From: an uncultured Eggerthellaceae bacterium
GTDB taxonomy: Bacteria > Actinomycetota > Coriobacteriia > Coriobacteriales > Eggerthellaceae
Direction: 5' to 3'
NCBI GenBank assembly: GCA_934617065.1
Contig: CAKTTY010000005.1
Coordinates: 62,001 to 126,000 of the forward strand
Length of the DNA: 64,000 nucleotides
Shown here: positions 41,943 to 50,802 of the stretch, one piece after another
Numbering within the stretch: the first letter of the stretch is position 1
Layout: the number at the start of each line of letters is the position of its first letter
Position numbers and translations under genes: made by a program
The notes under the pieces: generated by a model
Told to the model about the DNA's origin: nothing
The model's input: the letters and a program-made list of their open reading frames with translations, nothing else
The model's database searches: none

Positions 41943-42704
41943 TTATGCTCTGATGAAGGTAACCGCATAGATCTCCTTCGCGCCTGCTGCCCGCAGGGTG
42001 TTTCCGGCGGTGAAGAGGGTTGCCCCTGTGGTGAATACATCGTCGATCAATACGATGCGGGGCATGATGCCCAAACGCGCTTTGAGGGCGTTTCCGTAGG
42101 GAAGTGCCTCATTTGGTTGGAGGTCGAACGATCCAACCATGTTGGCGAGCCTTTGCCTTGCGTCAAGTTCGCGTTGGTCGCGGCGGGGTTTCGCTCGGAG
42201 AAGGGAAGTAAGGGGCATTCCGGTTATGCGCGACAGCTCAGCTCCGATAAGCGAAATGTGATCGAATCCGCGTTCTCGGACGGCGCTGGTGCGCGCAGGT
42301 ATGGGAACAAGTGTCGCTTCCGTTTGCCAGGAGGGCGGAAGGGCATTTGCCATATGACGGGCAATTATCCCTGAAAGCTGTTGCTCTCCGCGATCTTTGA
42401 AAACGGTTACGATGCGCTTTGTTTCCGGTGAGAGCAATACCGTAGAAACGCAGCCGTCGAGGGGAAAGCGTGCCAATCCCTTCCAATGTAGGGTTTGCTG
42501 ATTGCATTCGCAGCAGATCCCGCGTCCCCAGGGCGCTCCGCATAGGGGGCATGCTAAAAGCTGGTCCAGGTAGGGCAATTCTCGTGAGCATTTGTCGCAA
42601 AGTGCTACTCCTGGCACATCGCAGATAACGCAACGGGTTTGCCAAACGGCTTCCGAGAGCCCAAGCTGAAGGAGCTTTAACGAGCCTTTGATTTCTGCGA
42701 GCAC
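41943..42704 (-). CDS. comF: ComF family protein (phosphoribosyltransferase-like)
   Basis: This is a 253-residue protein. N-terminal zinc ribbon Cys pairs (CVICD, CDKCS, CPLCG, CCECN) are followed by a PRTase fold with the PRPP loop RIVLIDDVFTTGATL and LVPIPARTSAVRERGFDH. ComF proteins act in natural transformation in some bacteria; here no other competence genes are near. GTG at 42704 is the start; AAGAAGAG lies upstream. Confidence 0.88.
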   Translation of the reverse strand: MLAEIKGSLKLLQLGLSEAVWQTRCVICDVPGVALCDKCSRELPYLDQLLACPLCGAPWGRGICCECNQQTLHWKGLARFPLDGCVSTVLLSPETKRIVTVFKDRGEQQLSGIIARHMANALPPSWQTEATLVPIPARTSAVRERGFDHISLIGAELSRITGMPLTSLLRAKPRRDQRELDARQRLANMVGSFDLQPNEALPYGNALKARLGIMPRIVLIDDVFTTGATLFTAGNTLRAAGAKEIYAVTFIRA

Positions 42705-43177
42705 TTTACTCTTCTTTCCGATGCTGCCTTATATTGCCGGCCTTGGCGATGCGGGGTAGGGCCGTTGCCAACCCCCGCCGTCAAACCTGGTTCGTGGGGT
42801 TATCATCCGATTCCAATAACGACTATGATCGGGAAGTGCGAAACAAATGCGAAGGATATGGGAAAAGCATGCGCAAGAAGCCGATCAAGTTGCCTGTTCT
42901 GCTAGACTAGGAATGCTCTATCCAGGTCTGTGGTTGCGGTTTTTTCCTAGTCCAAGGCAGATGCGGTCAAAAGGATCCACGTAAGTTATCGGCTTTCCGA
43001 AACGAGCATGGCGCATCCTAGAGGTAAGACGTACCGTTCGGGTTTTATGCAACATAGGGTTGCACGAACGAGAGGACGACGTCCGCTTTGCGGGCTTGGT
43101 TCCAGTATGCGAGTGTGGGGTCAAAGACCAGGTCAGCTGGAAGAGCGTTAGTATCGGTACCAAGAAGGGAAGCCTCG
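42705..43177. other. 473-bp intergenic region with structured RNA candidate
   Basis: No plus-strand gene is supported before 43178. Two short minus-strand frames read partly protein-like (ending near 43045 and 42918), but each lacks a ribosome-binding site and one overlaps the lipoprotein gene. The right half carries the nested helices described separately. The left part contains the comF upstream region. Confidence 0.5.
42905..43095 (+). ncRNA. Candidate structured RNA or riboswitch upstream of lipoprotein gene
   Basis: Successive perfect helices: a 9-bp stem GACTAGGAA/TTCCTAGTC (42905-42913 with 42944-42952); GATGCG/CGCATC (42960-42965 with 43012-43017) enclosing TCGG/CCGA; then nested GACGT/ACGTC (43028-43032 with 43079-43083), CGTTCG/CGAACG (43035-43040 with 43065-43070) and TGCAAC/GTTGCA (43048-43053 with 43059-43064); and GTCCGC/GCGGGC near 43081-43095. 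It ends about 80 nt before the lipoprotein ATG. I could not match it to 4.5S, 6S, tmRNA or a riboswitch known to me. Confidence 0.45.
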
Positions 43178-44182
43178 ATGAAACGCGCATCGATTCTCGT
43201 TGTCACGTTGGTGATGGCGCTGTCCATGGCGGTGGCTTTATGCGGCTGCACGTCGAACAATTACACGCCCCAGGCGAAGGAGCAGACGATCAGCAATTCT
43301 GCCCTCAAGTCTTCCGGCACGTTGCGCGTGGGCGTAAACGCGTCCAATGCCCCCTACGCTGCGGAGTCTTCCGGCAGCATCGTTGGCATCGACGTCGATA
43401 TCGCGGCTGCCCTTGCTGACGAACTGGGCCTTAAACTCGAATTGGTGGATGTCGGTTCTTCGGTAGACACTGCCTTCACCAAGGATAACGTTGACATTGT
43501 CATGGGCGTTACGAAGTCGAATTCCGCATACTGGATGTCTGATTCGTACATGAGCTCTGCGGTAGCTTTGTTCTCACTTACCCAGAACGCCACGGCTCCC
43601 ACCCAGTCTGGCTCATTCTCCGTAGCAGCTCAGTCTTCTTCCATGAGCGCATGGGAAGTAACCGACCACTATGGCGAAAGCTGCTTGCGTAACAGCGCCG
43701 ATCTTCAGGGTGCTTTCGAATCGCTGCAGACTGGTTCGGTAAACTATGTAGCCGCCGATAGCACCATCGGTGCCTATGTGGTTCACTCTTCTTCGATTGA
43801 GGCTTATCCGGTGGCTCTGCTGCAGGATCCTTCTTCCTACTGCGTTGCCGCTCCCACCACCAATGTCGAACTGCAGAAAGCCGTGTCTGAGGCGTTGAGC
43901 TCTTTGAAGAACGGCGGTGTAATCAGTGTTATCCAGAAGAAGTGGTTGGGCGACCAGGCCGATATCTCCGCGCTGAAGGTAATCCAGTCCACAAAGAGCG
44001 AATCTGACAGCGAAGATGCCGCTTCGACCGACGCATCTGATTCTTCGAGCACTGGTTCTTCGAGCAGCACCGGATCGTCGAGCAGCTCCAGCTCATCAAG
44101 CTCGAGTTCTTCGAACTCCACCTCGGGTTCGACCGGCTCCAGCACGAAAAGTGGGAGCACTCAGAGCAGCTCCAACGATTAG
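43178..44182 (+). CDS. Amino-acid-type solute-binding lipoprotein with Ser-rich tail
   Basis: This is a 334-residue protein. The signal peptide MKRASILVVTLVMALSMAVA ends in a lipobox LCGC. The mature part is a family 3 solute-binding domain: GTLRVGVNASNAPYAAES, GIDVDIAAALADELGLKLELV, VDIVMGVTKSNSAYW. The last about 60 residues are nearly all Ser with Gly, Thr and Asp, a likely cell-wall-spanning or glycosylated tail; a spacer would be expected at the N-terminus instead. No permease or ATPase is adjacent, so it may serve a transporter elsewhere or be a sensor. Confidence 0.88.
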   Translation: MKRASILVVTLVMALSMAVALCGCTSNNYTPQAKEQTISNSALKSSGTLRVGVNASNAPYAAESSGSIVGIDVDIAAALADELGLKLELVDVGSSVDTAFTKDNVDIVMGVTKSNSAYWMSDSYMSSAVALFSLTQNATAPTQSGSFSVAAQSSSMSAWEVTDHYGESCLRNSADLQGAFESLQTGSVNYVAADSTIGAYVVHSSSIEAYPVALLQDPSSYCVAAPTTNVELQKAVSEALSSLKNGGVISVIQKKWLGDQADISALKVIQSTKSESDSEDAASTDASDSSSTGSSSSTGSSSSSSSSSSSSSNSTSGSTGSSTKSGSTQSSSND

Positions 44183-44232
44183 CGCGGGAACAAAATAAAG
44201 GCGCTTTGTTGAAAAGGTGTCATAACGTAAAC

Positions 44233-44275
44233 AAACGGAAGGCAGGTTGCATCTTGCCTTCCGTTTCTTTTTATT
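44233..44275 (+). terminator. Terminator after the solute-binding lipoprotein gene
   Basis: AAACGGAAGGCA and TGCCTTCCGTTT pair perfectly (12 bp) and are followed by CTTTTTATT. Confidence 0.92.
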
Positions 44276-44336
44276 CTGGGTCATATAAGCTGATCCGCGT
44301 AGAGCGGAACCTATTTGTTGAATCAAGGAGCATCGC

Positions 44337-45557
44337 ATGAACGACCAAGGCAATTCCTCTGGTTCGCCCATTCCCCCTAATGGATGGGGGAACCAGGGTG
44401 CAACACCTCAGCAATCCGATACAGCAACGAAGAAGGCCCCTTCTCTTCTGAAGACGTTCCTCGTTGCTTTTGGCGGTGCCGCAGTTGCCTGTGCACTGGT
44501 ATTGGGTGTCTATTCTTTCATTCACCCCGCTTCATCCACGGTGCTGGGGGGCAGTGGCTCGGGGACGAACATCACGGTAAGCGGGGAAGACACAACGCTC
44601 GCCGAAGCGGTTTCTCAGAAATGCCTTCCTTCGGTGGTTAACATTGACGTGTATACCAAGCAGTCCAGCCAAACTATGATGGGCATGATGGGCCAGACGA
44701 GCGACGAGCTTGAAGAATCATCTCTTGGTTCGGGAATCATCCTGTCTTCCGATGGTTACATTCTGACTAACTATCACGTTATTGAAGGCGCCGACCAGTT
44801 GAAGGTAAATGCTGGCGGTGAAGAATACACCGCTCAGGTGGTGGGCACCGACGAATCGAGCGACTTGGCGGTTCTGAAGATCGATGCAACTGGTCTTACT
44901 GCCATCGAGGTTGGTTCCTCTTCCGATCTTACTGTGGGTGAATGGGTAATGGCTGTGGGCAGCCCCTTCGGTCTTGAGCAGTCCGTTTCCACCGGCATCG
45001 TTTCCGCCACCAGCCGCACCACGTCTGCTCTGAACGATTCCAGCAGTGGTTCCAGTGCCGTTTACACCAACATGATCCAGACCGACGCTGCTATCAATCC
45101 GGGCAATTCTGGTGGCGCTTTGGTGGACAAGGACGGTAAGCTTATTGGCGTTAACACGCTTATTGCCTCTTCCTCTGGTTCCAGCTCAGGCGTTGGTTTC
45201 GCAATCCCCGTCGATTATGCGATGAATATCGCTCAGCAGATCATCGACGGGAAAACCCCTTCCCATGCACAGCTCGGCATTACCGGCACTACGGTTAACA
45301 GCCAGCTGGCAAAGAGGTACAACCTGCCAGTTGAATCGGGCGCCTATGTGACGAGCGTGTCTGCTGGTTCTTCTGCTGCCAATGCCGGCATTCAGGAAGG
45401 CGACATCATCACGAAGCTGGGCGATACCTCCATTTCCTCTTCTTCCGATTTGGTTTTGGCGGTGCGTTCGCACAGCGCGGGTGATAACGTGCAGGTGACC
45501 TACAACCGAAATGGCCAGGAGAACACCGTTTCGGTAACGCTCGGTTCCGATTCATAA
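44337..45557 (+). CDS. HtrA/DegP-like trypsin-type serine protease with PDZ domain
   Basis: This is a 406-residue membrane-anchored protease. A cytoplasmic Pro/Gln-rich start is followed by one membrane helix (about 41-62). The catalytic triad is His in ILTNYHVIEG (near 147), Asp in ESSDLAVLKI (near 175) and Ser in NPGNSGGALVD (near 258). A C-terminal PDZ has AGIQEGDIITKLGDTSISSSSDL. It acts outside the membrane on misfolded proteins. It is bounded by terminators on both sides, so it is monocistronic. Confidence 0.93.
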   Translation: MNDQGNSSGSPIPPNGWGNQGATPQQSDTATKKAPSLLKTFLVAFGGAAVACALVLGVYSFIHPASSTVLGGSGSGTNITVSGEDTTLAEAVSQKCLPSVVNIDVYTKQSSQTMMGMMGQTSDELEESSLGSGIILSSDGYILTNYHVIEGADQLKVNAGGEEYTAQVVGTDESSDLAVLKIDATGLTAIEVGSSSDLTVGEWVMAVGSPFGLEQSVSTGIVSATSRTTSALNDSSSGSSAVYTNMIQTDAAINPGNSGGALVDKDGKLIGVNTLIASSSGSSSGVGFAIPVDYAMNIAQQIIDGKTPSHAQLGITGTTVNSQLAKRYNLPVESGAYVTSVSAGSSAANAGIQEGDIITKLGDTSISSSSDLVLAVRSHSAGDNVQVTYNRNGQENTVSVTLGSDS

Positions 45558-45583
45558 AACGTATAATGTGATAAATAATTGCT

Positions 45584-45632
45584 AAAACTCCCTGAACAAT
45601 TAGGCGTTATGCTCTTGTTCAGGGAGTTTTTT
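45584..45632 (+). terminator. Terminator of htrA-like gene
   Basis: AAAACTCCCTGAACAA and TTGTTCAGGGAGTTTT are fully complementary and end in TTTTTT. Confidence 0.93.
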
Positions 45633-45681
45633 ATTGGGGCAGCACGTTACATGCGCTCTTATCTAGGAAAGGGGAAACCAT

Positions 45682-46560
45682 ATGTCTGAACGAATAACCG
45701 GCCACACTGAGCTTATCGGCTTGATGGCGTATCCAATCCGTCATTCCGCTTCGCCTGCCATGCACAACGAAGCGTTTGCGGAACTCGGCTGCGATTACGC
45801 TTATCTTGCATTCGAGGTTGGTGCCGACGAAATCGAGGCAGGCGTACAGGCAATTCGAACGCTTAAGATGCGCGGTTCCAATATCTCTATGCCCAACAAA
45901 ACACTGGTAGGGCAGTATCTCGATGAGCTTACGCCCGCTGCTCAAATGTGCGGTGCGGTAAACACGGTAGTGAATGATAACGGGCATTTGACGGGAACTA
46001 TTACTGACGGCGTGGGCTTTATGCAGGCCGCCGCCGACAACGGCATAAGCCCGGTTGGCAAGAAGATGACTATTGTGGGTTGCGGTGGTGCTGGTACGGC
46101 AATCCAAATCCAGGCAGCGCTTGACGGGGTTTCGGAGATCAGCATCTTCAACCGCAAGGATGATTTCTATCATCGCGGAGAAGAAACAGTGCAGAAGATC
46201 AACTCGCAGACCAACTGCAAGGCAACCCTTTATGATTTGGCTGATCTTCAAAAGCTGAAAGAGGAAATGGACGATAGCTACCTGTTCGTGAACGCTACAG
46301 GTGTAGGCATGAAGCCGCTTGAGGGTCAATCGGTGGTGCCCGACAAATCATATTTCCGTCCAGAATTGAACGTCGTGGACATCATCTATGCCCCTCGCCT
46401 TACCAAGCTTCGCGAAATGGCAAAAGAGGCTGGCTGCAAAACCATGAATGGCCTTGGTATGATGTTGTTTCAGGGTTCTGCTGCTTTTGAATTGTGGACG
46501 GGCGAGCCTATGCCAATTGAGCATATGAAGGAAACGCTGGGAATCGATTACGACGAATAA
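45682..46560 (+). CDS. aroE: Shikimate/quinate dehydrogenase family protein
   Basis: This is a 292-residue NAD(P)-dependent enzyme. The substrate site is YPIRHSASPAMHN, catalytic Lys and Asn lie in SMPNK (near 72), TDGVGF follows, and the dinucleotide motif is VGCGGAGTAIQIQ. Asp/Asn choices in the FNRKDDFYHR segment resemble YdiB-type enzymes that accept NAD and quinate. The next gene is aroD, the ydiB-aroD arrangement, so the pair may serve quinate/shikimate use as well as biosynthesis. Confidence 0.9.
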   Translation: MSERITGHTELIGLMAYPIRHSASPAMHNEAFAELGCDYAYLAFEVGADEIEAGVQAIRTLKMRGSNISMPNKTLVGQYLDELTPAAQMCGAVNTVVNDNGHLTGTITDGVGFMQAAADNGISPVGKKMTIVGCGGAGTAIQIQAALDGVSEISIFNRKDDFYHRGEETVQKINSQTNCKATLYDLADLQKLKEEMDDSYLFVNATGVGMKPLEGQSVVPDKSYFRPELNVVDIIYAPRLTKLREMAKEAGCKTMNGLGMMLFQGSAAFELWTGEPMPIEHMKETLGIDYDE

Positions 46561-46582
46561 CCAATAGGTAAGGAGCTCGGGT

Positions 46583-47347
46583 ATGAAAACGGTAAACGCA
46601 CGTGGGGTGGTTTTCGGCGAAGGCCGCCCGAAGATCATGACCTCCCTATGCGGCTCTGATGCTGCGGGAATGATAGAGCAGGCGCAGTTTGCGAAGACGC
46701 TTCCGGTGGATGTGCTTGAGTGGCGTATTGACTTTCTTGACGAAGCGTATGACGTCGATTCGATCGTCGATTGCGGGCAGAAGCTTCGTGCCGCAGTGGG
46801 CGACGATACGCCCATTCTCATGACGTTCCGCACCGCGAAAGAGGGCGGGGAAAAGCCGGCAGAGCCTGAGGTATATGCCAATATCAACATTGCGCTCGCC
46901 GAAAGCGGCATTGTCGATTTGATCGACGTTGAGGCATTCACGGGCGATGAAGTGGTAGAGCGCATTATCTCGGCGGCTCATGCGGCTGGGGTATTCGTAA
47001 TTGCATCGAACCACGATTTCGAGAAAACGCCTCCCAAGGAAGAAATCGTTTCCCGTCTGTGCAAGATGCAAGATCAGGGCGCCGATATCCTCAAGATCGC
47101 ATTGATGCCGCAGTGTCGTGCAGACGTGCTTACTTTGATGGATGCTACGCGTGATATGTTCGAGAACCACACCGAGCATCCGCTTATCACTATGAGCATG
47201 GGTGGCATGGGCGTAGTAAGCCGCTTGGCTGGTGAATCGTACGGAAGCGCCGCAACGTTTGGGGCGGCTGCGCAGGCGTCGGCTCCGGGTCAGGTTGGCA
47301 TTGCCGATTTGGCGCAGGTGCTCGACATTGTCCACGCTGGTCTGTAA
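46583..47347 (+). CDS. aroD: 3-dehydroquinate dehydratase, type I
   Basis: This is a 254-residue Schiff-base enzyme converting 3-dehydroquinate to 3-dehydroshikimate. EWRIDFLDEAYDV, the catalytic His in VIASNHDFEKTP and Lys in DILKIALMPQ are present, then MSMGGMGVVSRLAGESYGSAATFG. AAGGAG precedes the ATG, 22 bp after aroE. A terminator follows. Confidence 0.94.
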   Translation: MKTVNARGVVFGEGRPKIMTSLCGSDAAGMIEQAQFAKTLPVDVLEWRIDFLDEAYDVDSIVDCGQKLRAAVGDDTPILMTFRTAKEGGEKPAEPEVYANINIALAESGIVDLIDVEAFTGDEVVERIISAAHAAGVFVIASNHDFEKTPPKEEIVSRLCKMQDQGADILKIALMPQCRADVLTLMDATRDMFENHTEHPLITMSMGGMGVVSRLAGESYGSAATFGAAAQASAPGQVGIADLAQVLDIVHAGL

Positions 47348-47368
47348 ACAAGAGGCCATGAGCTTTAA

Positions 47369-47398
47369 GGGGCTGCGGCGCAATGTCGCAGCCTTTTT
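47369..47398 (+). terminator. Terminator after aroD
   Basis: GGCTGCG (47371-47377) and CGCAGCC (47387-47393) pair and run into TTTTT. Confidence 0.85.
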
Positions 47399-47457
47399 GT
47401 GTTGCGTCCGAACGCGATGCGTGTTTTACGGTAATATGGCAAGGATACAGGCTATGA

Positions 47458-48189
<732 letters not shown>

Positions 48190-48255
48190 ACCAACTTTCA
48201 TCGTGCCTGATTTACAGGCATCACAACAATACGAATCAAAGGGGAAGGACCCAAG

Positions 48256-48813
48256 ATGACCAAGGAAATCATGGATAAAGCAGCAGAGCGTATGGCAGGC
48301 GCTGAGCAGCAGCTGCTTTCCAACTTTGCTTCTGTTCGCACTGGCCGCGCTAGTGCCATGATCCTCGACCGCGTAAAGGCCGATTACTATGGCGTTCCGA
48401 CCCCTATCAACCAGATGGCTGCCATCAAAACGCCTGATGCCCACACCCTCGTTATCGAGCCGTGGGACAAGTCGGCTCTTGGCGGTATCGACCATGCTAT
48501 CCAGGAGGCAAACCTGGGCGTTATGCCTAACAACGACGGTTCGGTAATCCGCCTTTCCTTCCCGCCTCTTACCGAGGAGCGTCGTAAGGAATTCGTAAAG
48601 GAATGCCGCGCCTACGCCGAGGAAAGCCGTGTGGCGGTACGCAACGTTCGCCGCGATGCCAACACCGCCGTTGAGAAGGCTGTAAAGAACGATGGTCTTC
48701 CCGAAGACGAACAGCGTCGTGCTGAGGCTGAAATCCAGAAGCTTACCGATGCTGCTATCGCCAAGATCGATGCTCATCTTGCTAAAAAAGAAGAAGAGTT
48801 GATGTCCATCTAG
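48256..48813 (+). CDS. frr: Ribosome recycling factor
   Basis: This is a 185-residue factor releasing ribosomes after termination with EF-G. It has LLSNFASVRTGRASAMIL, YGVPTPINQMA, VIRLSFPPLTEERRKEFVKE and VRNVRRDAN, with the helical C-terminus. Standard length. A small stem TGCCTG/CAGGCA lies in the gap after pyrH. Confidence 0.96.
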   Translation: MTKEIMDKAAERMAGAEQQLLSNFASVRTGRASAMILDRVKADYYGVPTPINQMAAIKTPDAHTLVIEPWDKSALGGIDHAIQEANLGVMPNNDGSVIRLSFPPLTEERRKEFVKECRAYAEESRVAVRNVRRDANTAVEKAVKNDGLPEDEQRRAEAEIQKLTDAAIAKIDAHLAKKEEELMSI

Positions 48814-48975
48814 TTTTGCCTCTCTTCTGAGGGCAAAGATATCCATGGGGCAGAGAACGCGCACTTTGCGCTGTCGATAACGCGGTAGGGTTTCATTCGG
48901 GAAAGGCAACTCCAGGGTTGGCCCGTGCTTTCGCCGCTGTCATCGGTTTTGCTGCCCTGATGATTTTGAATTTCT

Positions 48976-49003
48976 GCCCGCCAGTCCATCTGGCGGGCGT
49001 GTT
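48976..49003 (+). terminator. Terminator or attenuator between frr and uppS
   Basis: GCCCGCCAG (48976-48984) and CTGGCGGGC (48990-48998) pair perfectly around TCCAT and are followed by GTGTTTT. With the interrupted T-run it may allow partial read-through into uppS. Confidence 0.65.
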
Positions 49004-49035
49004 TTGCATGTGCGGGGTTTGCAAGGAGGAGCGGA

Positions 49036-49809
49036 ATGAGACAGCCACTCGAGTACATATTCCCGGATCCGCCTATGGGGATAGATCCTAAAGCGCTTGA
49101 CCAGAGTCGCATACCCCGTCATGTCGCCGTCATCATGGACGGCAATGGGCGTTGGGCAAAAAAGCGTGCGTTAAACCGACTTCGCGGTCATAAAGCTGGG
49201 ATCGAAGCAGTGCGCGAAACCATTCGCTGTGCCAACGATTGCGGCGTAGACTACCTCACCATCTATTCGTTCTCCACAGAGAATTGGAAGCGTCCGAAGG
49301 AAGAGGTAAGCGGCCTGATGGAGCTGTTCGCCAAAACCATGTTGGCAGAAGTGGACGGTCTGCATGAAGAGCATGTGCGTGTTCGCACCATTGGCGACCT
49401 TTCCATGCTTCCCAAGGAAACGCGCGATGCTTTTGACGCTGCATGGGAAAAAACCCGCAATAACGATGGCATGACCTTGGTGGTTGCCGTGAACTACGGC
49501 TCGCGTCAGGAAATGATGAATGCCGCCCAGGCATATGCGGACGCTGCTATTGCCGCCCATGAAAAGGGCGAAGAGCTGGTTCTTACCGAAGAGCTATTCG
49601 AGCAGGGCCTCGATACCGCTGATATTCCCGATCCCGATTTGCTTATTCGCACTTCGGGTGAAATGCGAATAAGCAACTTCCTGTTGTGGCAAATTGCCTA
49701 TTCCGAATTCGTATGCACCGATGTGCTGTGGCCTGATTTTAATCGCTATGATTTCTTGAAGGCATTGCTTGAGTTCCAGTCGCGCGATCGTCGTTTTGGG
49801 GCGGTGTAG
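49036..49809 (+). CDS. uppS: Isoprenyl transferase (undecaprenyl diphosphate synthase type)
   Basis: This is a 257-residue cis-prenyltransferase making the lipid carrier for peptidoglycan. The catalytic Asp is in VIMDGNGRWAKKR, then FSTENWKRP and the C-terminal DLLIRTSGEMRISNFLLWQIAYSE. AAGGAGG precedes the ATG. It heads a compact run with cdsA 3 bp downstream and dxr, joining isoprenoid and phospholipid steps of envelope synthesis. Confidence 0.95.
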   Translation: MRQPLEYIFPDPPMGIDPKALDQSRIPRHVAVIMDGNGRWAKKRALNRLRGHKAGIEAVRETIRCANDCGVDYLTIYSFSTENWKRPKEEVSGLMELFAKTMLAEVDGLHEEHVRVRTIGDLSMLPKETRDAFDAAWEKTRNNDGMTLVVAVNYGSRQEMMNAAQAYADAAIAAHEKGEELVLTEELFEQGLDTADIPDPDLLIRTSGEMRISNFLLWQIAYSEFVCTDVLWPDFNRYDFLKALLEFQSRDRRFGAV

Positions 49810-49812
49810 TGC

Positions 49813-50802
49813 ATGACGAAGACGCGTGTGCGTAAGCCGTTTATACGAGAGGATGCCCAGGCGCATCCTGGCCTTACCACGGAGCTTGAGGAATTTCCCG
49901 CGATCGAGCTTCCCGGTGAAGAAAAGCGCTCTACCAAAGTCAAGAACGCCGCCGCAGCGAAAATGCCTGAAAAGGTAAAGCATCCCAGTAATCTGATGGT
50001 ACGCACTGCAACGGGCGCTGTGTACATCCTTCTTACGGTGGTGTGCATTTGGGCTTCCGAAGCATCTACAGCGGTATATCTTTCGGTGCTCAGCGCCATC
50101 TGCGCAGGTGAGTTTTATTACATGCTGCGCTCCGATGCCAAGTTGCCCAATGAGTTTTTGGGAATTTGTGCCGCTGCATTATTCCCGCTTGCTACTTGGC
50201 TATTCGGCATTTCCGGCGTGGTTGTGGTGTTCGCCATTTTCGTATTGACTTTGCTTGTTTGGTACGTCTTTTGGCAACCCGCACGAATCAGCGATGTTGC
50301 AGTAAGCCTATTTGGCGCGGTGTACACAGGCGTCATTATGTCATGCGCCATGTTGCTACGCGTATCGCTTCCTGAATTCTGGGGCGCGGTTTTGATTCTG
50401 GGCTTGTTTGCCAGCGTTTGGGGTAACGATGCCTTTGCCTATCTGGTCGGATCGGCAATCGGCAAGCACAAGCTTGCGCCCCATATCTCCCCAAAGAAAA
50501 GTTGGGAGGGCTTCATAGCCGGTCTTGTTGTTGCCATGGGGTTCTGGTGCTTGCTCACGCTCATTCCCGGGGTAACCATGTCTATTCCTCAAGCATTGGT
50601 GTTCGGCCTGATAAATGGGCTTTCGGGTGTTTTGGGCGACTTGGTGGAAAGCCGTATCAAGCGCAATTCCGGATTCAAGGATTCGGGTACCATCATGCCA
50701 GGTCATGGCGGTTTGCTCGATAGGTGTGATTCGCAGTTCCTGGTAATCCTTACGGGTACCATCATGCTTGTTCTAGGAGGCTGTATTCCTTATGCAATCT
50801 AA
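49813..50802 (+). CDS. cdsA: Phosphatidate cytidylyltransferase
   Basis: This is a 329-residue membrane enzyme making CDP-diacylglycerol. A charged N-terminus (1-58) precedes multiple membrane helices. The CDS signature SGFKDSGTIMPGHGGLLDRCDS is near the C-terminus, with APHISPKKSWEGF before it. The stop overlaps the dxr start by 11 bp. Confidence 0.94.
   Translation: MTKTRVRKPFIREDAQAHPGLTTELEEFPAIELPGEEKRSTKVKNAAAAKMPEKVKHPSNLMVRTATGAVYILLTVVCIWASEASTAVYLSVLSAICAGEFYYMLRSDAKLPNEFLGICAAALFPLATWLFGISGVVVVFAIFVLTLLVWYVFWQPARISDVAVSLFGAVYTGVIMSCAMLLRVSLPEFWGAVLILGLFASVWGNDAFAYLVGSAIGKHKLAPHISPKKSWEGFIAGLVVAMGFWCLLTLIPGVTMSIPQALVFGLINGLSGVLGDLVESRIKRNSGFKDSGTIMPGHGGLLDRCDSQFLVILTGTIMLVLGGCIPYAI

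Noticed and set aside
42950..42970. CCAAGGCAGATG similar to part of 4.5S RNA
   Set aside because: The invariant GGAAGC-type tetraloop region of SRP RNA is missing nearby, so the match is taken as chance.
42918..43260. Minus-strand frames that read partly like protein (for example ADVVLSFVQPYVA)
   Set aside because: Considered as a decayed gene, but starts lack ribosome-binding sites, one frame overlaps the signal peptide region of the lipoprotein gene, and the interval is better explained by RNA helices.
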